Source of the DNA: Saturnia japonica
Lineage: Eukaryota; Arthropoda; Insecta; Lepidoptera; Saturniidae
Assembly: GCA_033032175.1 (NCBI GenBank)
Contig: CM065312.1
Span: 9,796,001-9,860,000, forward strand
Reading direction: 5' to 3'
Length of the DNA: 64,000 nt
The translations under genes and the position numbers were made by a program. Below the pieces are notes generated by a model. The model had not been told where the DNA came from. It saw only the letters and a program-made list of their open reading frames with translations, and made no database searches. This document shows, in pieces, positions 24,701-64,000 of the stretch (positions are counted from its first letter, which is position 1; each line of letters starts with the position of its first letter).

Positions 24701-25401
24701 GAAAACGAAAAATATGTATGGGATGGACATAATCTCAACATTAAATCACGTGATCAGATGTGTCAATGCCATACATTTTTTTTAGATTCGATTAGCGTTA
24801 ACGATTGTAGAAAGGCAACTTGGTTAGGCCCTCAGGTGTAACACCCCGCTGACCCGCTGACCCGCCGTACTAGCACGCTTAGACGTGTTGCGTTCCGGAA
24901 TCAATCATCTGTACCCAAGGGTCGCAACCGCCATGCATGTAACCTTTTGGTTAGTTGCGTTTCGGTATCAGCCAGTGTATATCCAGCTGCCGAAAGGCTT
25001 ACCTGACAGTAGTGACCATCGAGGGATGGCCGATCTATCGGTGGTCGCCGTTGTTTTTGCATGATACTGTGCGTATGCAAAAGTGCTCATGCAGAAGGTT
25101 CAGAGAAGGCTCTGATGTGTCACTTATAAATTTTTCACTTAATTAATTAACAGAATCAGCAAACGGTACTTTCGTGAACAATAAGAAGATTGAACCTCGC
25201 CGCTATGTTGAACTACTTGAGCGCGACGTGGTCAAGTACGGGTTTTCTCAACGTGAGTACGTGCTTCTCCACGAGAACAGTAAGGACGATGCGCAGGATG
25301 ACGATAACCAGGAGCAGCCGCTCGGTGCCAACGTCACCACCACTGACCAGATCAAACATGAGAAGAGAATTAAACAAGAGACCGTTGCCGATGGAGATTA
25401 A
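6756..25401 (+). CDS. Snip1: Smad nuclear-interacting protein 1 homologue (FHA domain, spliceosomal)
   Basis: Twelve coding exons join without a frame break into 641 residues: 6756-7140, 8643-8733, 9081-9209, 10051-10173, 10778-10869, 12222-12300, 15462-15551, 17891-17956, 18527-18733, 21746-21946, 23007-23221, 25154-25401. All introns are GT-AG. Residues 1-128 are Ser/Asp/Glu tracts alternating with Lys/His/Arg tracts; 129-420 are rich in Arg, Glu, Asp and Tyr. Residues about 440-605 match the SNIP1 core: 'GVVVKYTEP', 'KRRWRFYPFKGDK', 'LPILYIHRQSAFLIGRDK', 'HPSISKQHA', 'NGTFVNNKKIEPRRY'. Family knowledge: SNIP1 proteins (yeast relative Pml1) act in the nucleus in the RES-type spliceosomal complex with BUD13 and RBMX2-like partners, and the FHA domain binds phosphothreonine. 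The ATG at 6756 opens the first exon. The acceptor of exon 2 is a tandem AG. If intron 1 were retained, translation would stop at 7148. Human SNIP1 is shorter (about 400 residues); the added length is in the charged region. Confidence 0.93.
7290..7830 (-). mobile_element. Non-LTR retrotransposon 3' fragment in Snip1 intron 1
   Basis: The minus strand encodes the end of a CR1/jockey-type ORF2. 7827-7567 reads 'YQAQVHSCVEYCCHLWDG' followed by 'YQLAALDSIECRALRLVG', and 7531-7334 holds 'RTAKEWNSLPSSVFPS', 'LGVFKRRVNRHLKGKH' and a stop. A short A-run near 7295 on that strand marks the 3' end. The two pieces are in different frames, so it is dead. It lies antisense to Snip1. Confidence 0.8.
8637..8642 (+). 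other. Snip1: NAGNAG tandem splice acceptor (Snip1 exon 2)
   Basis: The intron ends 'tagcag', giving two AGs three bases apart (8638-8639 and 8641-8642). Both keep the frame. Use of the first adds one residue and turns Glu129 into Ala-Glu. I used the second in the exon list, but either is possible. Confidence 0.6.
11137..11320 (+). repeat. Retroelement-tail repeat in Snip1 intron 5
   Basis: Contains 'aacaagggtccataggctac' and 'gatcaccatcaggcgggcct', features shared with the repeats near 51180-51340 and 57290-57425 and with the 3' end of the LINE at 39004-42340. It is probably a short 3' fragment of a LINE or a SINE that borrows its tail. Confidence 0.6.
11821..12110. mobile_element. MITE with long imperfect terminal repeats (Snip1 intron 5)
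   Basis: The left end 'gccgcgttttcattgtaggg' runs into 'gacactcggatcgagttcac'. The reverse complement of the right end reads 'accaggctttcactataaga' and continues with ctcggaccgagtgcactc. The imperfect arms run for 45-70 bp and repeat the pentamer CTCGG. About 290 bp in all, with a 61-codon open frame inside that I do not recognise. The superfamily is uncertain. Confidence 0.6.
12931..13481 (+). mobile_element. 0.55-kb inverted-repeat element, copy A
   Basis: The ends are imperfect inverted repeats of about 40 bp (left 'ctataccatttctattactt', then tcgatgacagct; right end complementary). The interior matches copy B at 23998-24493 in the opposite orientation. Both copies keep an open frame whose conserved parts are 'DDSSCENLNERLF', 'KNMTFTHVQ' and 'VGETDRDGAISINVTR' followed by a stop. 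This may be chance conservation between young copies. It is inserted within the ATGGGTAA cluster. Confidence 0.7.
14405..14935 (+). pseudogene. Non-LTR reverse transcriptase fragment
   Basis: A frameshifted stretch keeps pieces of a jockey-type reverse transcriptase N-terminal region. 'VTENMIFSVLEAIDASK', a stop, then 'AGPEDITPIFVKIFNF' corresponds to the usual '(K)S(A)GPDGI(P)P' block. In another frame 'FPTVWKEVK' follows near 14888-14915. At least two frameshifts and several stops show it is dead. No 5' or 3' end was recognised. Confidence 0.6.
16080..16572 (+). repeat. Tandem array, four units of 123 bp (Snip1 intron 7)
   Basis: The marker 'atggaatattttg' recurs at 16111, 16234, 16357 and 16480, an exact spacing of 123 bases. 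Each unit also has 'ttattgatta', 'ggaattacaac' and 'ggatacttat'. Units diverge by substitutions but not by length, apart from the last, which decays after about 90 bases. The rest of this intron (16600-17890) shows no recognisable feature. Confidence 0.85.
18967..20324 (-). mobile_element. Tc1-type transposon relic with both terminal repeats (Snip1 intron 9)
   Basis: The terminal repeats are complementary ('aactgggctgcaaagaaagt' at the left; the right end reads cactgggccacaaagaaagc on the other strand). They are flanked by TA at 18965-18966 and 20325-20326, the target used by Tc1/mariner elements. The minus strand carries transposase pieces: 'RCLAEASLNPFRPANGP', 'FLDESRFMLWTHDGRQR', 'GGGSIHVWDGIS', 'TRMEWPARSPDLNPVEH', 'STLRELKEAVIEEWENIP'. 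Near 19520-19535 a short deletion removes the second catalytic Asp block (QDNARPH) and shifts the frame. It cannot be active by itself. Confidence 0.9.
20815..20935. repeat. Long imperfect hairpin
   Basis: 'ttggtgattaccg' (about 20820-20832) pairs with 'cggtaatcaccaa' (about 20889-20901). Weaker complementarity extends outward through the 'acaagtgtgt' and 'acacacgtgt' stretches. 'caacacacttgtgaag' follows, and a related 'gcaagtgtgttgaaaac' sits near 21199. It is probably the core of a small inverted-repeat element. Confidence 0.5.
21282..21458 (+). other. Unassigned 58-codon open frame in Snip1 intron 9
   Basis: An ATG-started frame of 58 codons with ordinary amino-acid composition begins MSLNSLFSNDLQILKDN, has 'ECPWGPSFQVQNQF' near its end and stops after SDDG. 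I do not recognise it. It follows the hairpin at 20815-20935 and may be a transposon-encoded remnant. It is in the Snip1 orientation but lacks the splice sites and frame to be an exon. Confidence 0.25.
22215..22450 (+). repeat. Lepidopteran interspersed repeat (Snip1 intron 10)
   Basis: Holds 'aatattataaatgcgaaagt', 'cacgcctaaaccgctgaacc' and 'gggaaaggatataggctac', the signature of a high-copy repeat found in many moth and butterfly genomes. It is non-coding here. The rest of intron 10 shows nothing identifiable. Confidence 0.6.
23290..23720 (+). repeat. Lepidopteran interspersed repeat (Snip1 intron 11)
   Basis: Starts with a GC-rich 'cccgcggctgcgctcgcgtg' and later has 'gtagcctaagttactcctta', 'tcgtcaaaatagttcgaacc' and 'gaacagacaaag'. 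A second, better-preserved relative is at 35140-35400. It belongs to the same broad family as 22215-22450. Confidence 0.55.
23998..24493 (-). mobile_element. 0.5-kb inverted-repeat element, copy B
   Basis: The termini are 'ttatactatttccatttctt' and its near-complement at the right end. It is the inverted counterpart of 12931-13481, with the conserved open frame on the minus strand. Copy B lacks the extra insert near 13170-13200 of copy A. Confidence 0.75.
24668..24833. mobile_element. MITE, 166 bp (Snip1 intron 11)
   Basis: The arms 'ggccctagccaagttgcctt' (about 24669-24690) and 'aaggcaacttggttaggccc' (about 24811-24832) are inverted repeats with one mismatch, enclosing a non-coding core. 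The rest of the intron up to exon 12 at 25154 shows nothing identifiable. Confidence 0.7.
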
Positions 25402-25933
25402 ACTGCTATTTGGAATGTTAGTAATAGTTGCATTTAACTTTGTTTAAACTTAAAGTCTAATAATAATAGGATTAGTAGTGTAGGAAGTTTTGGATTTGCT
25501 AACAAACTTAATCGAGTGTAAAATGAAACAGATTACATGTTGGTATATTTATAGATTTAATTAAGGTATAGTTTTAATTTTGAAGTTATTTCATACATTA
25601 CTTTTTGGTTTATTATACCCGACATTAAGAACTGCGTCTTTAAAATATTGTTTAAATAAGGCAAAATATTATATAATATCTGCTAGTAATAAATGCATTC
25701 TATATTTTGTCCATATATTTTGCTTTTTATTTAAACATCAATCATATAACATTATGTTCAATAATAATTATAAAACTCTCTTTAATACTAATATGTACAA
25801 CGTTTACAAAATATTTACAACTATCTAAAAATAAATAGTTTTAAACACATTTACATTTAATTTAAAAATATTATCATCAATCGGTGGAGAAATTTACATA
25901 TCGGTGAAAGAGATACCCTAATAATATCACAGT
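25402..25933. other. Convergent 3' regions of Snip1 and sev
   Basis: Only 532 bp separate the two stop codons. Candidate AATAAA poly(A) signals for Snip1 are at 25688-25693 and 25830-25835. For sev, on the other strand, AATAAA-type signals near 25609 and ATTAAA near 25856 are possible. The 3' UTRs may overlap, but transcript ends cannot be read from sequence alone. Confidence 0.5.
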
Positions 25934-57102
<31,169 letters not shown>

Positions 57103-58551
57103 CTGTTAAAGAAAAAAAAAAATTATTCAATTTATTAAAAATATTCCTATAAAGCATTTCACACTTTTATTTTTATGTTATGAAGTACCAAACAGATTTG
57201 CAGTGATGAGTGGTCATTATAGCAAATAGCTGTTTATAACCAACCTCAGAAAGACCGGAATCTTGAGACCTTGTGTTGTGTTGTGTTCCTTCGGTGAGTA
57301 GGGTTTCGGTTTCCAGAGCTCCTTGATAAAAGTGGGTTCATGGTCGCCAACGCGTTAATTATACTCTGGTGTTACAAGGGTCCATGGGCTACAGCCACCG
57401 CTTACCATTAGACGTACGATTATTTGCTACCATAATTGTGTTATGTATAACAAAAATAACAGTCATTAGGGTGGATCATTATGTGAATGACAGTGATGTC
57501 CGGAGGTGATTCCCTCTCTGAGAACAGCCGAAACTATAAAGGCTAGGACCGTGAAAATTTGCATGCGGGCTCCTTTTACGCTGTAGATGAGTACTAAGAA
57601 AGTAGTTTAAGAAATTTAACCCCTAAGGTAGTGAATAAGGAGATGAAATTTTGCAGGAAAATCAGTCATTTTTTAAGATAGATGTATGAAAATTGGTATT
57701 TAGTCAGTCAATTAATAATGAGACATAACTCAACTATAATGCGAGAGAAAACCGCGGGTAAAGCGCTAGTTTTACTCTATGTAGAAATATTAGTTTCAGT
57801 TGCGTTTGCGTTGAATTTTTTGATGACGTCTGAAACCCCTTTAAAACAAATACAAACAGGAAAATGTTCAACATAATTTTTTTGTTCATGTATCATACAA
57901 ATGACGTAAAGGTAGGTTTGTACTCAGTACTATATTACTTAGGTATTTCACCAGTTTTATCTAAATTGAATGAGATTATGGCAAAACAATTATTATATAA
58001 TAGCATATTCATTTAATAGTATTGTTAATTAGGTATGTAGAACAATTATCGTAAAACAGTAACCTTACAAAACATAATCGTAGTTTGTAACGGTTTTTCA
58101 CGGTCTAACAGCGTCCTTTACGGGTAGTGACTTGGTTTGAACGGAAGACGCAGGTGCATGTCTTTTAAAATACACTAACGTCCTAAAAGACATCAACATT
58201 ACTGAACCTTGAATAAAGTTATGTGTGAGAAAAATACCGGCATCCGCAATTATTACAACGCGTGATCTTCGTATTCGAAGTAGAATTTAGACTTGAAGGA
58301 GTTTCGCATTCTCGAAAGAAAAGTACGGTAAATCTGTATAACGAAATATATATTTGTGTTCTGTTTTTGTGAAACTTCTTTGTCCATAGTTCAAATACAA
58401 TCATTATAATTATATGCAGATTAAATTACTGATCAGAAAATATGACAATGTCATTACATTTACTAACCTCTGTAAAAACCTTCAAACTAGGTAACATCTA
58501 ATCTATAATTTAATAAAAATATATTGCTTAATTCGTGTGCCAGAGTTCCAA

Positions 58552-58770
58552 AAAAATCATCACGCTGATATCATATTATGCAGTGTGCACAAACTACTGA
58601 CAGGATACATACACCGATGATATAATATAATGAAGTGTGCACAAACTACTGAGAGGATACACCGCTGATATAATATGCAGTGTGTAGAAATTACTGAGAG
58701 GATACATACACCGTCGATTTTATGATATTATGATGTGCAGTGTGTACAAACTACTGAGAGGTTCCTTCTC
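58552..58770. repeat. Degenerate tandem array, about 45-60 bp units
   Basis: 'cagtgtgcacaaactactga' and close variants recur at about 58580, 58635, 58679 and 58738, each followed by 'ggatac' or 'ggttcc' and mostly by 'accgatgatataat'-like text. About four units of unequal length. Confidence 0.75.
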
Positions 58771-61700
58771 GGTGTGTTAGATTTTTTATTTCGATATTCT
58801 GTGACATTTTATAAGGTATATAAGTAAATGGCTTCTGTCTATGTCCTCATTTGAGAAAAATCTTGATATAGAAATACACTCTTTTATATAATTTTATGGA
58901 AATATTTACTGATTTACTGACAATTATTATGATAAAATATGGACGAATCAATCATTTTAGTCTTTATCGAACTGTTTTGATATATTTTCTAACGATAATA
59001 AAATATGTCAATCGTGATGACACAATTTAGAATAGACCACAATTTATGTATTGCATGCTGTAAGGAATGAGTATATTTAATATACCAAATGAATACGGAA
59101 AACAATTTATAAAAATAATATTTAGTGAAGTTATTAAAAAAAAAAAAACGCTTTAACCGCTAGTTATTATTCTCAGTTATCACTGTGAGAAATCTACTGT
59201 ATAATGCTGAGTTCCATGTAATTCATATTTGAATAATTTATTCGTAAAGTCAGTAGAGCAAAAACATCAAAACAATGTTTTAAACTGATTTGTCAGACAA
59301 GCGGCGCATTAGTTTTGCGTCAGGTGTATTCATGAATATTCCATGATCATTTTAACAGTTTCAACTGTTCAAACAAAATATGCCGTAAATATTATAATAT
59401 ATTAGTTTTAACTTTAATTTCGGTTAATATTGAGTAATTATTAATTTCGTGTTAAGTTAAACTTAAGACCTAAAGTTAAAAAATATGAATATAAAAACGC
59501 TAAACGAATACAACACGCATGCAATTTGTGAAGCAATTAGTTGAAACATGTGCAATACGGAGTCAGCCCAGCCCTTCTATTACTTAATAAACATCGCTTA
59601 ACTTTTTTTATTTGTCGCTCCCTTTTCAAATCAAACTATCAAACTCGTGTAGCCGTTTCGGACTTGGAGACAAAGGCTATCTCAATCATACACAGTTAAA
59701 ATTTCTGTTTCGTAAATTATTTCAAGGGAAGTGTGTATAATTCGTTTCATGAAACTCGGTAAGCTAATTTTAGACCGTGTTAATTGTAGAAACATAATTT
59801 CGTCTTATTCACCCTTCTAGACAACAGACTCAGTGTCTAGATTCAATTAAGACCCAGACAGTTCAAATTACATACGCACAAAATAATCATAATTTTGAAT
59901 TTGCTACACTGCAAATTCGCAAAATGCAAAAATTGCAGGTAAACGTGTAAACACACTTTATGATAATATCGAATTCCACTTCAGTTATATAACACTAAAA
60001 GAATTTGATTTAATAAAAAATATAATTTCAAATCATAATGAGACAAACTTGGATTAGCAAAGTTAAACCTATTTAAAATGGCTTTGATTTTAAGTTACAT
60101 ATTTTTCATTGCTACAAATAGATCCTCTGTAAATTAATGATTTACATTATATTTAAGAAATGAAATAAGTATATTAAAATCACATTTTATAAACTTAAAT
60201 CATAAAGCAACATGTAGCTTGTCTAACATATAGAACCCACTATATCCAGCTTTATCGCTCGCTAATTCTTATTTCCTCATTAGATGGTCCGTACCCGGCC
60301 TGCGAGCCAACCTCGCTCTGCGCCCGTTCAACGTCTCCTCCCACCACACCTCTATTGTCCATTATCCTTCATACCCCGTCACCACTTCTTGGGTCTTCCT
60401 TCAAATTGTTAAACTAAATTGACCATTGTGTTCTTCGCTGTTGCGAATTGTTTTGATTTATTGTCCCTTTATTGGATACTTAATGGTTACTGAATCTTTC
60501 TCAAGAAAGATCTGAGTCATCACGATTAATATACCGTCAGCTATTGTATCTTTATATTTTGTACATAAGTACGCTAAATATAGTTTATAGATATTTTAGT
60601 AGGTGAATAAATTCATTTTAACATTATCTAATCTCGCACTTGTAAATTTACACTACAAAGAAAACAAATTACAACAATTACTGAACGGGGAATAACAAAA
60701 TATGATTTATTACTACTTAGAGCAACTTGTACTAAAACAATTTAAATTCAGTTTTAGCTTCAATTCAATTTAGTTGTATTAAAATGTATAATGTATTAAT
60801 CTGATTTAACGATTTAAATATGATTTAAGGATTTGTTTCAAGCTGCGCTTATTGTTTTTGTGTGAATAGGGTAAAACCATACCATACAGTAATAAAGTTC
60901 GCTATACTATAGTGAATTCATAATCATACGGCTAAAACAATAATTTACTTACAAAAGGCATGTGTTCTCTTCTATCTAAATGGACTTATAAAGGCTAACG
61001 GCAAAGTACTAGATACGAGCAGAGAAGAGCTCTCGAGCGCAGCCGAGGCGGGAAACACTCCGGTGGACCCCAATTTGCCTCAGCATTATCCAATTGCCAG
61101 AATCAAATGGTTGGCGTGGGCCAGCGCGTGACCTGCTTAGATATTTCGAATCCTTTTACCACACAATAAGTGTTATATATTTAGACACATATTTTTTCTG
61201 AATGTATAATTTATAACATTTAACAATATATAGAAGACAATTCTGAAGGTGAACAGATATTTTTATCAACGAAAAAACAAGTTAAACATAAAGCAGTCTC
61301 GTATAAGTATACGAGTTATTCTATAAGGTATGATTAGTAACACTATCAGCTTACGGTGAAGGAAGAACTCGTGAGAAAACCTGAACGTTTAAGAAATGTT
61401 CTCGTAGTATCTGTAGATTTCTCGACGTTCAAAATTACCGATATGTCACGTCGTGGACCAGTGTTGTGATTAAGACTGTACTTTACCTTCTCCCGGAATG
61501 GGGCATTTGCTTAGCAGTGAGTCATTTACAGGCTGGTATTACAGCCCTTGAGGTACTCCGTCAGACGTGCAATGTTTCGCAATTTGGCGGATGCCTGAGG
61601 AAGGATTATTAGTTATACAACCAGCCGCCCACGATTCTCGTCTGCTCGAATCTCGATACTCGCACGCTCACACACTCGTATATTATAGAAAGAGACATAG

Positions 61701-63149
61701 AGAGAAAGAGGAAATCACATGCAATGGGCATGTAGCTTTTTCCTTACGTGACGATCCTACCGCAAGCGGAACTTAATTCCAAAAAGAAACATTCACAATT
61801 ATTTTCGATGAACTATTGCTGCTATATAAACTTACCAACATAGAGATATTAATTCTATGCCTACCAACGCCCCATATAGGTACATAACATTATCAATGTT
61901 CAGCGCCAATCATTTCACAGCATTACCAGCTGATTAACTCGTGGACAGTTATCAGTATACTAAGTGTTCTAAGTTTCTTATAAACAATTTGTGAAATAAA
62001 GTGGAATGTGCTATCATCAAGTTTATCTGGGGTCAGTAACGAGCCGTGTTAGGAAAACCCAACGTGATATTAAACTGGCGCCTATTTACAACTTTACGTA
62101 TATCAGCGCTACCTACTGTTAAGAGTTAATATGATAACAGAAAGCTATTAATTAATTAAAATAAAATTAAAAATTGCAACTTTGTTTTCGCTCTTAGTGT
62201 CACATTGAATAATAACCTGTCAGGTTGGGTCAAGGATCACCTTATAATTACGATAACTCTTATTATATAATAACTATAGTTTATTATATAAAAATTATTA
62301 TAACCAATAAACTATTTCTTACCCTTTTAATTAAATTTGACCTTTTATGTAGTAGGTTCAATCTCAATGCATGAGAGTAGCTAAAGTAGTTTATGAAACT
62401 GCACATAACTAGGTATTAAAACACTCGTGTGATACTATTAAAAACCTCGCCTATTTAACGAAGACTAGTTAATATCAATCTCTTTCCTTTTAAACACTGC
62501 ATTAGGTACTATAAAAAAACATTAACAGAGCTAACAAACGCGATGTTGCGTAGAAAGAAGCGATTGATTTAAAACTTAATCAGTAAATAATACTGGGTAG
62601 AAAGAAGTGCATGTTTTAAAACTTAACCAATTCTTATGCTTAAGCAAAACAGTGTTACATGTAATTAATGAGTACCTAATTTACCCGTATGTTAACATCG
62701 AGAGCGTCCGGTGCTTCTACGCGCCTACGCTCCAAATTGGACTTCCGAGAGCATTTCCGAAATCGCTCTCGACAACCAACCAACGCGACGATTTTAATTA
62801 CACGAAAGGGACTAGTTATTGTTTTGTTATTATTATGGCACGAGACAGGAAACTGGCTAATTAGGCGTTAATTTACTTAGTTGCTTTATTAACTCTGTTA
62901 GAAGTTATCGTTGTTTAATATAGGCATGGCCTATTAAGCGTAGAGCTTAGTGTTACCTATGAAAAAAAAATGGTAAGCTGAAATTTATTTTATAGATAAA
63001 CAAATGTCTATTATATAACTACATCTATTACATCTTTGGTTGTTTATTATTTCAAGGATTAATGTACAATGTACATACATTTGAATTTGTCCGTTAAACG
63101 ACTATATTCTATAATATCTAATAATCTATCTATTAAGTGAGCAATTACC

Positions 63150-63385
63150 TCACTGCACATTAGCCTAGTGGTCCCAAGGTCGACTGCTATGCTCAATGTC
63201 CTAGGTTCGATTCTCAGGCGAGTAAAGTGTTATTGGGGGTTTTCCTATGAAATTCTCAGTGGCCGATTAATGGCAATGGGCTCGCTCCCGATTACATGGC
63301 CTAAGTAAATACTCGGGGAATTGTAGGTGTACATTAGTACACCTCTGCCTAACCCTTCAGGAAATACAGGCGTAATGGTATGTAT
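63150..63385 (+). repeat. tRNA-headed SINE, copy 2
   Basis: 'cattagcctagtggtcccaa' (box A region) and 'aggttcgattctcagg' (box B) head the element. The body has 'gtgttattgggggttttcct' and 'ggcctaagtaaatactc' and ends 'taacccttcaggaaatacag', with a 'tatg/tata' microsatellite after it. The match to the inverted copy at 44115-44362 supports a SINE and not a tRNA gene. Confidence 0.7.
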
Positions 63386-63594
63386 GTATGTATATATACA
63401 TATATATATGGGAAACCATTTAGGAAATGGCTTCAACGATTTGGGTGAATCTTTGTACACCGAGCGTAACTTCGATCGCCCAGATATTTTAATATTAAAT
63501 TGAGCATGGAGGGTGTGACTGACTGGGCGTTATGTTGTGACAGACATGGCGGAAGAATCCTGTTAGTAACAGTAAACAATACTAACAAATAATA

Positions 63595-63652
63595 AATTTG
63601 GCCATCAAATTCAAGATTATAATAGCTTAATCTTGGATTTGATGGGCAAATT
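63595..63652. repeat. Near-perfect hairpin
   Basis: Two 25-base arms (63595-63619 and 63628-63652) pair with two mismatches around an 8-base loop. The arm core is 'ccatcaaat' then 'caagatta'. It has no flanking T-run or transposon context and no known function. Confidence 0.7.
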
Positions 63653-64000
63653 CATAATAAATGTAATATTTATGTTATTATTTTATAAAAGTTTGATAAT
63701 AGCATTGTACATTTTAAATTATTTCGTTACTTTAAAAAATAAGCTTTAATAAATTATAAAGAAGCTAACTAATGGTAATACATAGAATAGTAGGTAGGTA
63801 CCTAATTCCTCGATTCCGCTGGTATCTGTAAATAGTTGATTAGTTAACTAGTATTTGACTACACATTGTGAGAGCACGTTCACTGTTAAAATAGAAGATA
63901 TTACCTACATTAGAGCTAAACACAAAAGCTCCTAATTCATAGTAGAAAGTCGCTGTAGCTGAAATTAGCAAGTGTTATGATAATGATTTGAGTACGAAGT

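Larger units (their letters stand above)
21746..25401 (+). other. Snip1: Snip1 exons 10-12: conserved core and FHA domain
   Basis: Three exons carry residues 421-641. Exon 10 (21746-21946) has the pre-FHA segment ending at KRRWR. Exon 11 (23007-23221) has the first half of the FHA fold with Gly512-Arg513 and Ser528-x-x-His531, the usual phosphopeptide-contact residues. Exon 12 (25154-25401) has Asn563-Gly564 and the C-terminal strands, then an acidic tail ending VADGD. Vertebrate SNIP1 reads DLGSGNGTF where this protein reads DLESANGTF, so the loop Gly residues are replaced but the Asn is kept. Confidence 0.9.
57103..64000. other. Region upstream of the first sev exon found; no gene recognised
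   Basis: Contains a LINE-tail repeat (57255-57425), a lepidopteran repeat with 'gggctccttttacg' and 'ccgcgggtaaagcgctag' (57480-57790), a tandem array (58552-58770), LINE-like text near 61490-61560, a SINE (63150-63385) and a hairpin (63595-63652). The missing sev signal-peptide exon should be here or beyond. Between these features I see no coding sequence that I can support. Confidence 0.5.

Noticed and set aside
58468..58497. Ten-codon exon MLPSLKVFTE with a good donor as the sev first exon
   Set aside because: The phase fits, but it has no hydrophobic signal and lacks the Cys-containing segment expected before exon 1. Kept only as a lead.
60953..60961. Three-codon exon MPF with donor gtaagt as the sev first exon
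   Set aside because: The phase fits, but it would give no signal peptide, and the TATAAG upstream would put the start site at the ATG itself.
63155..63215. Possible tRNA gene
   Set aside because: Box A and B are present, but no clean cloverleaf with anticodon stem is seen, and the body continues as a repeat matching 44115-44362.

Overview
The window is nuclear DNA of an insect, almost certainly a moth or butterfly. It is AT-rich, with short GT-AG-bounded exons and long introns full of small transposons. Several repeats have signatures that I know from Lepidoptera: the 'gctgggcaaaggcctcccc' motif, the 'ggccatccataaattacgtca' motif, and LINE tails of the type 'accatcaggtg'. Two protein genes fill most of it, pointing at each other. 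I rebuilt both exon by exon from splice sites, reading frame and resemblance to known families.

Layout. Positions 1-6480 are intergenic: a small inverted-repeat element, a dispersed repeat, a decayed intron-bearing DDE transposase (990-2649), repeat debris and a very AT-rich stretch. Snip1 (+, 6756-25401, 12 coding exons, 641 residues) encodes a nuclear FHA protein of the spliceosome with a low-complexity charged N-terminal half. Its introns hold a LINE 3' fragment, several miniature inverted-repeat elements, a 123-bp tandem array, a Tc1-type relic with both ends, and a pair of inverted 0.5-kb elements. Positions 25402-25933 separate the stop codons of the two convergent genes.

The sevenless/ROS1 receptor tyrosine kinase gene (-, 25934-57102 and beyond) contributes 36 coding exons and 2420 residues in one uninterrupted frame. 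In order these give a Cys-rich start, nine FN3 domains interleaved with three YWTD beta-propellers, one membrane segment, the kinase and a tail. The signal-peptide exon was not found and lies in 57103-64000 or further on. The sev introns carry a 3.3-kb non-LTR retrotransposon, a second Tc1-type relic, a tRNA-headed SINE and several repeat families present in two or three copies. The last 6.9 kb looks like 5' intron or upstream DNA with small repeats.

The two genes are not known to share a pathway: Snip1 is a housekeeping nuclear protein and sev acts in photoreceptor fate signalling. No CRISPR array, rRNA, genuine tRNA gene or bacterial-type operon was seen. The most unusual material is in the repeats: overlapping element termini, an exact-period array, and a pair of inverted elements keeping the same open frame.
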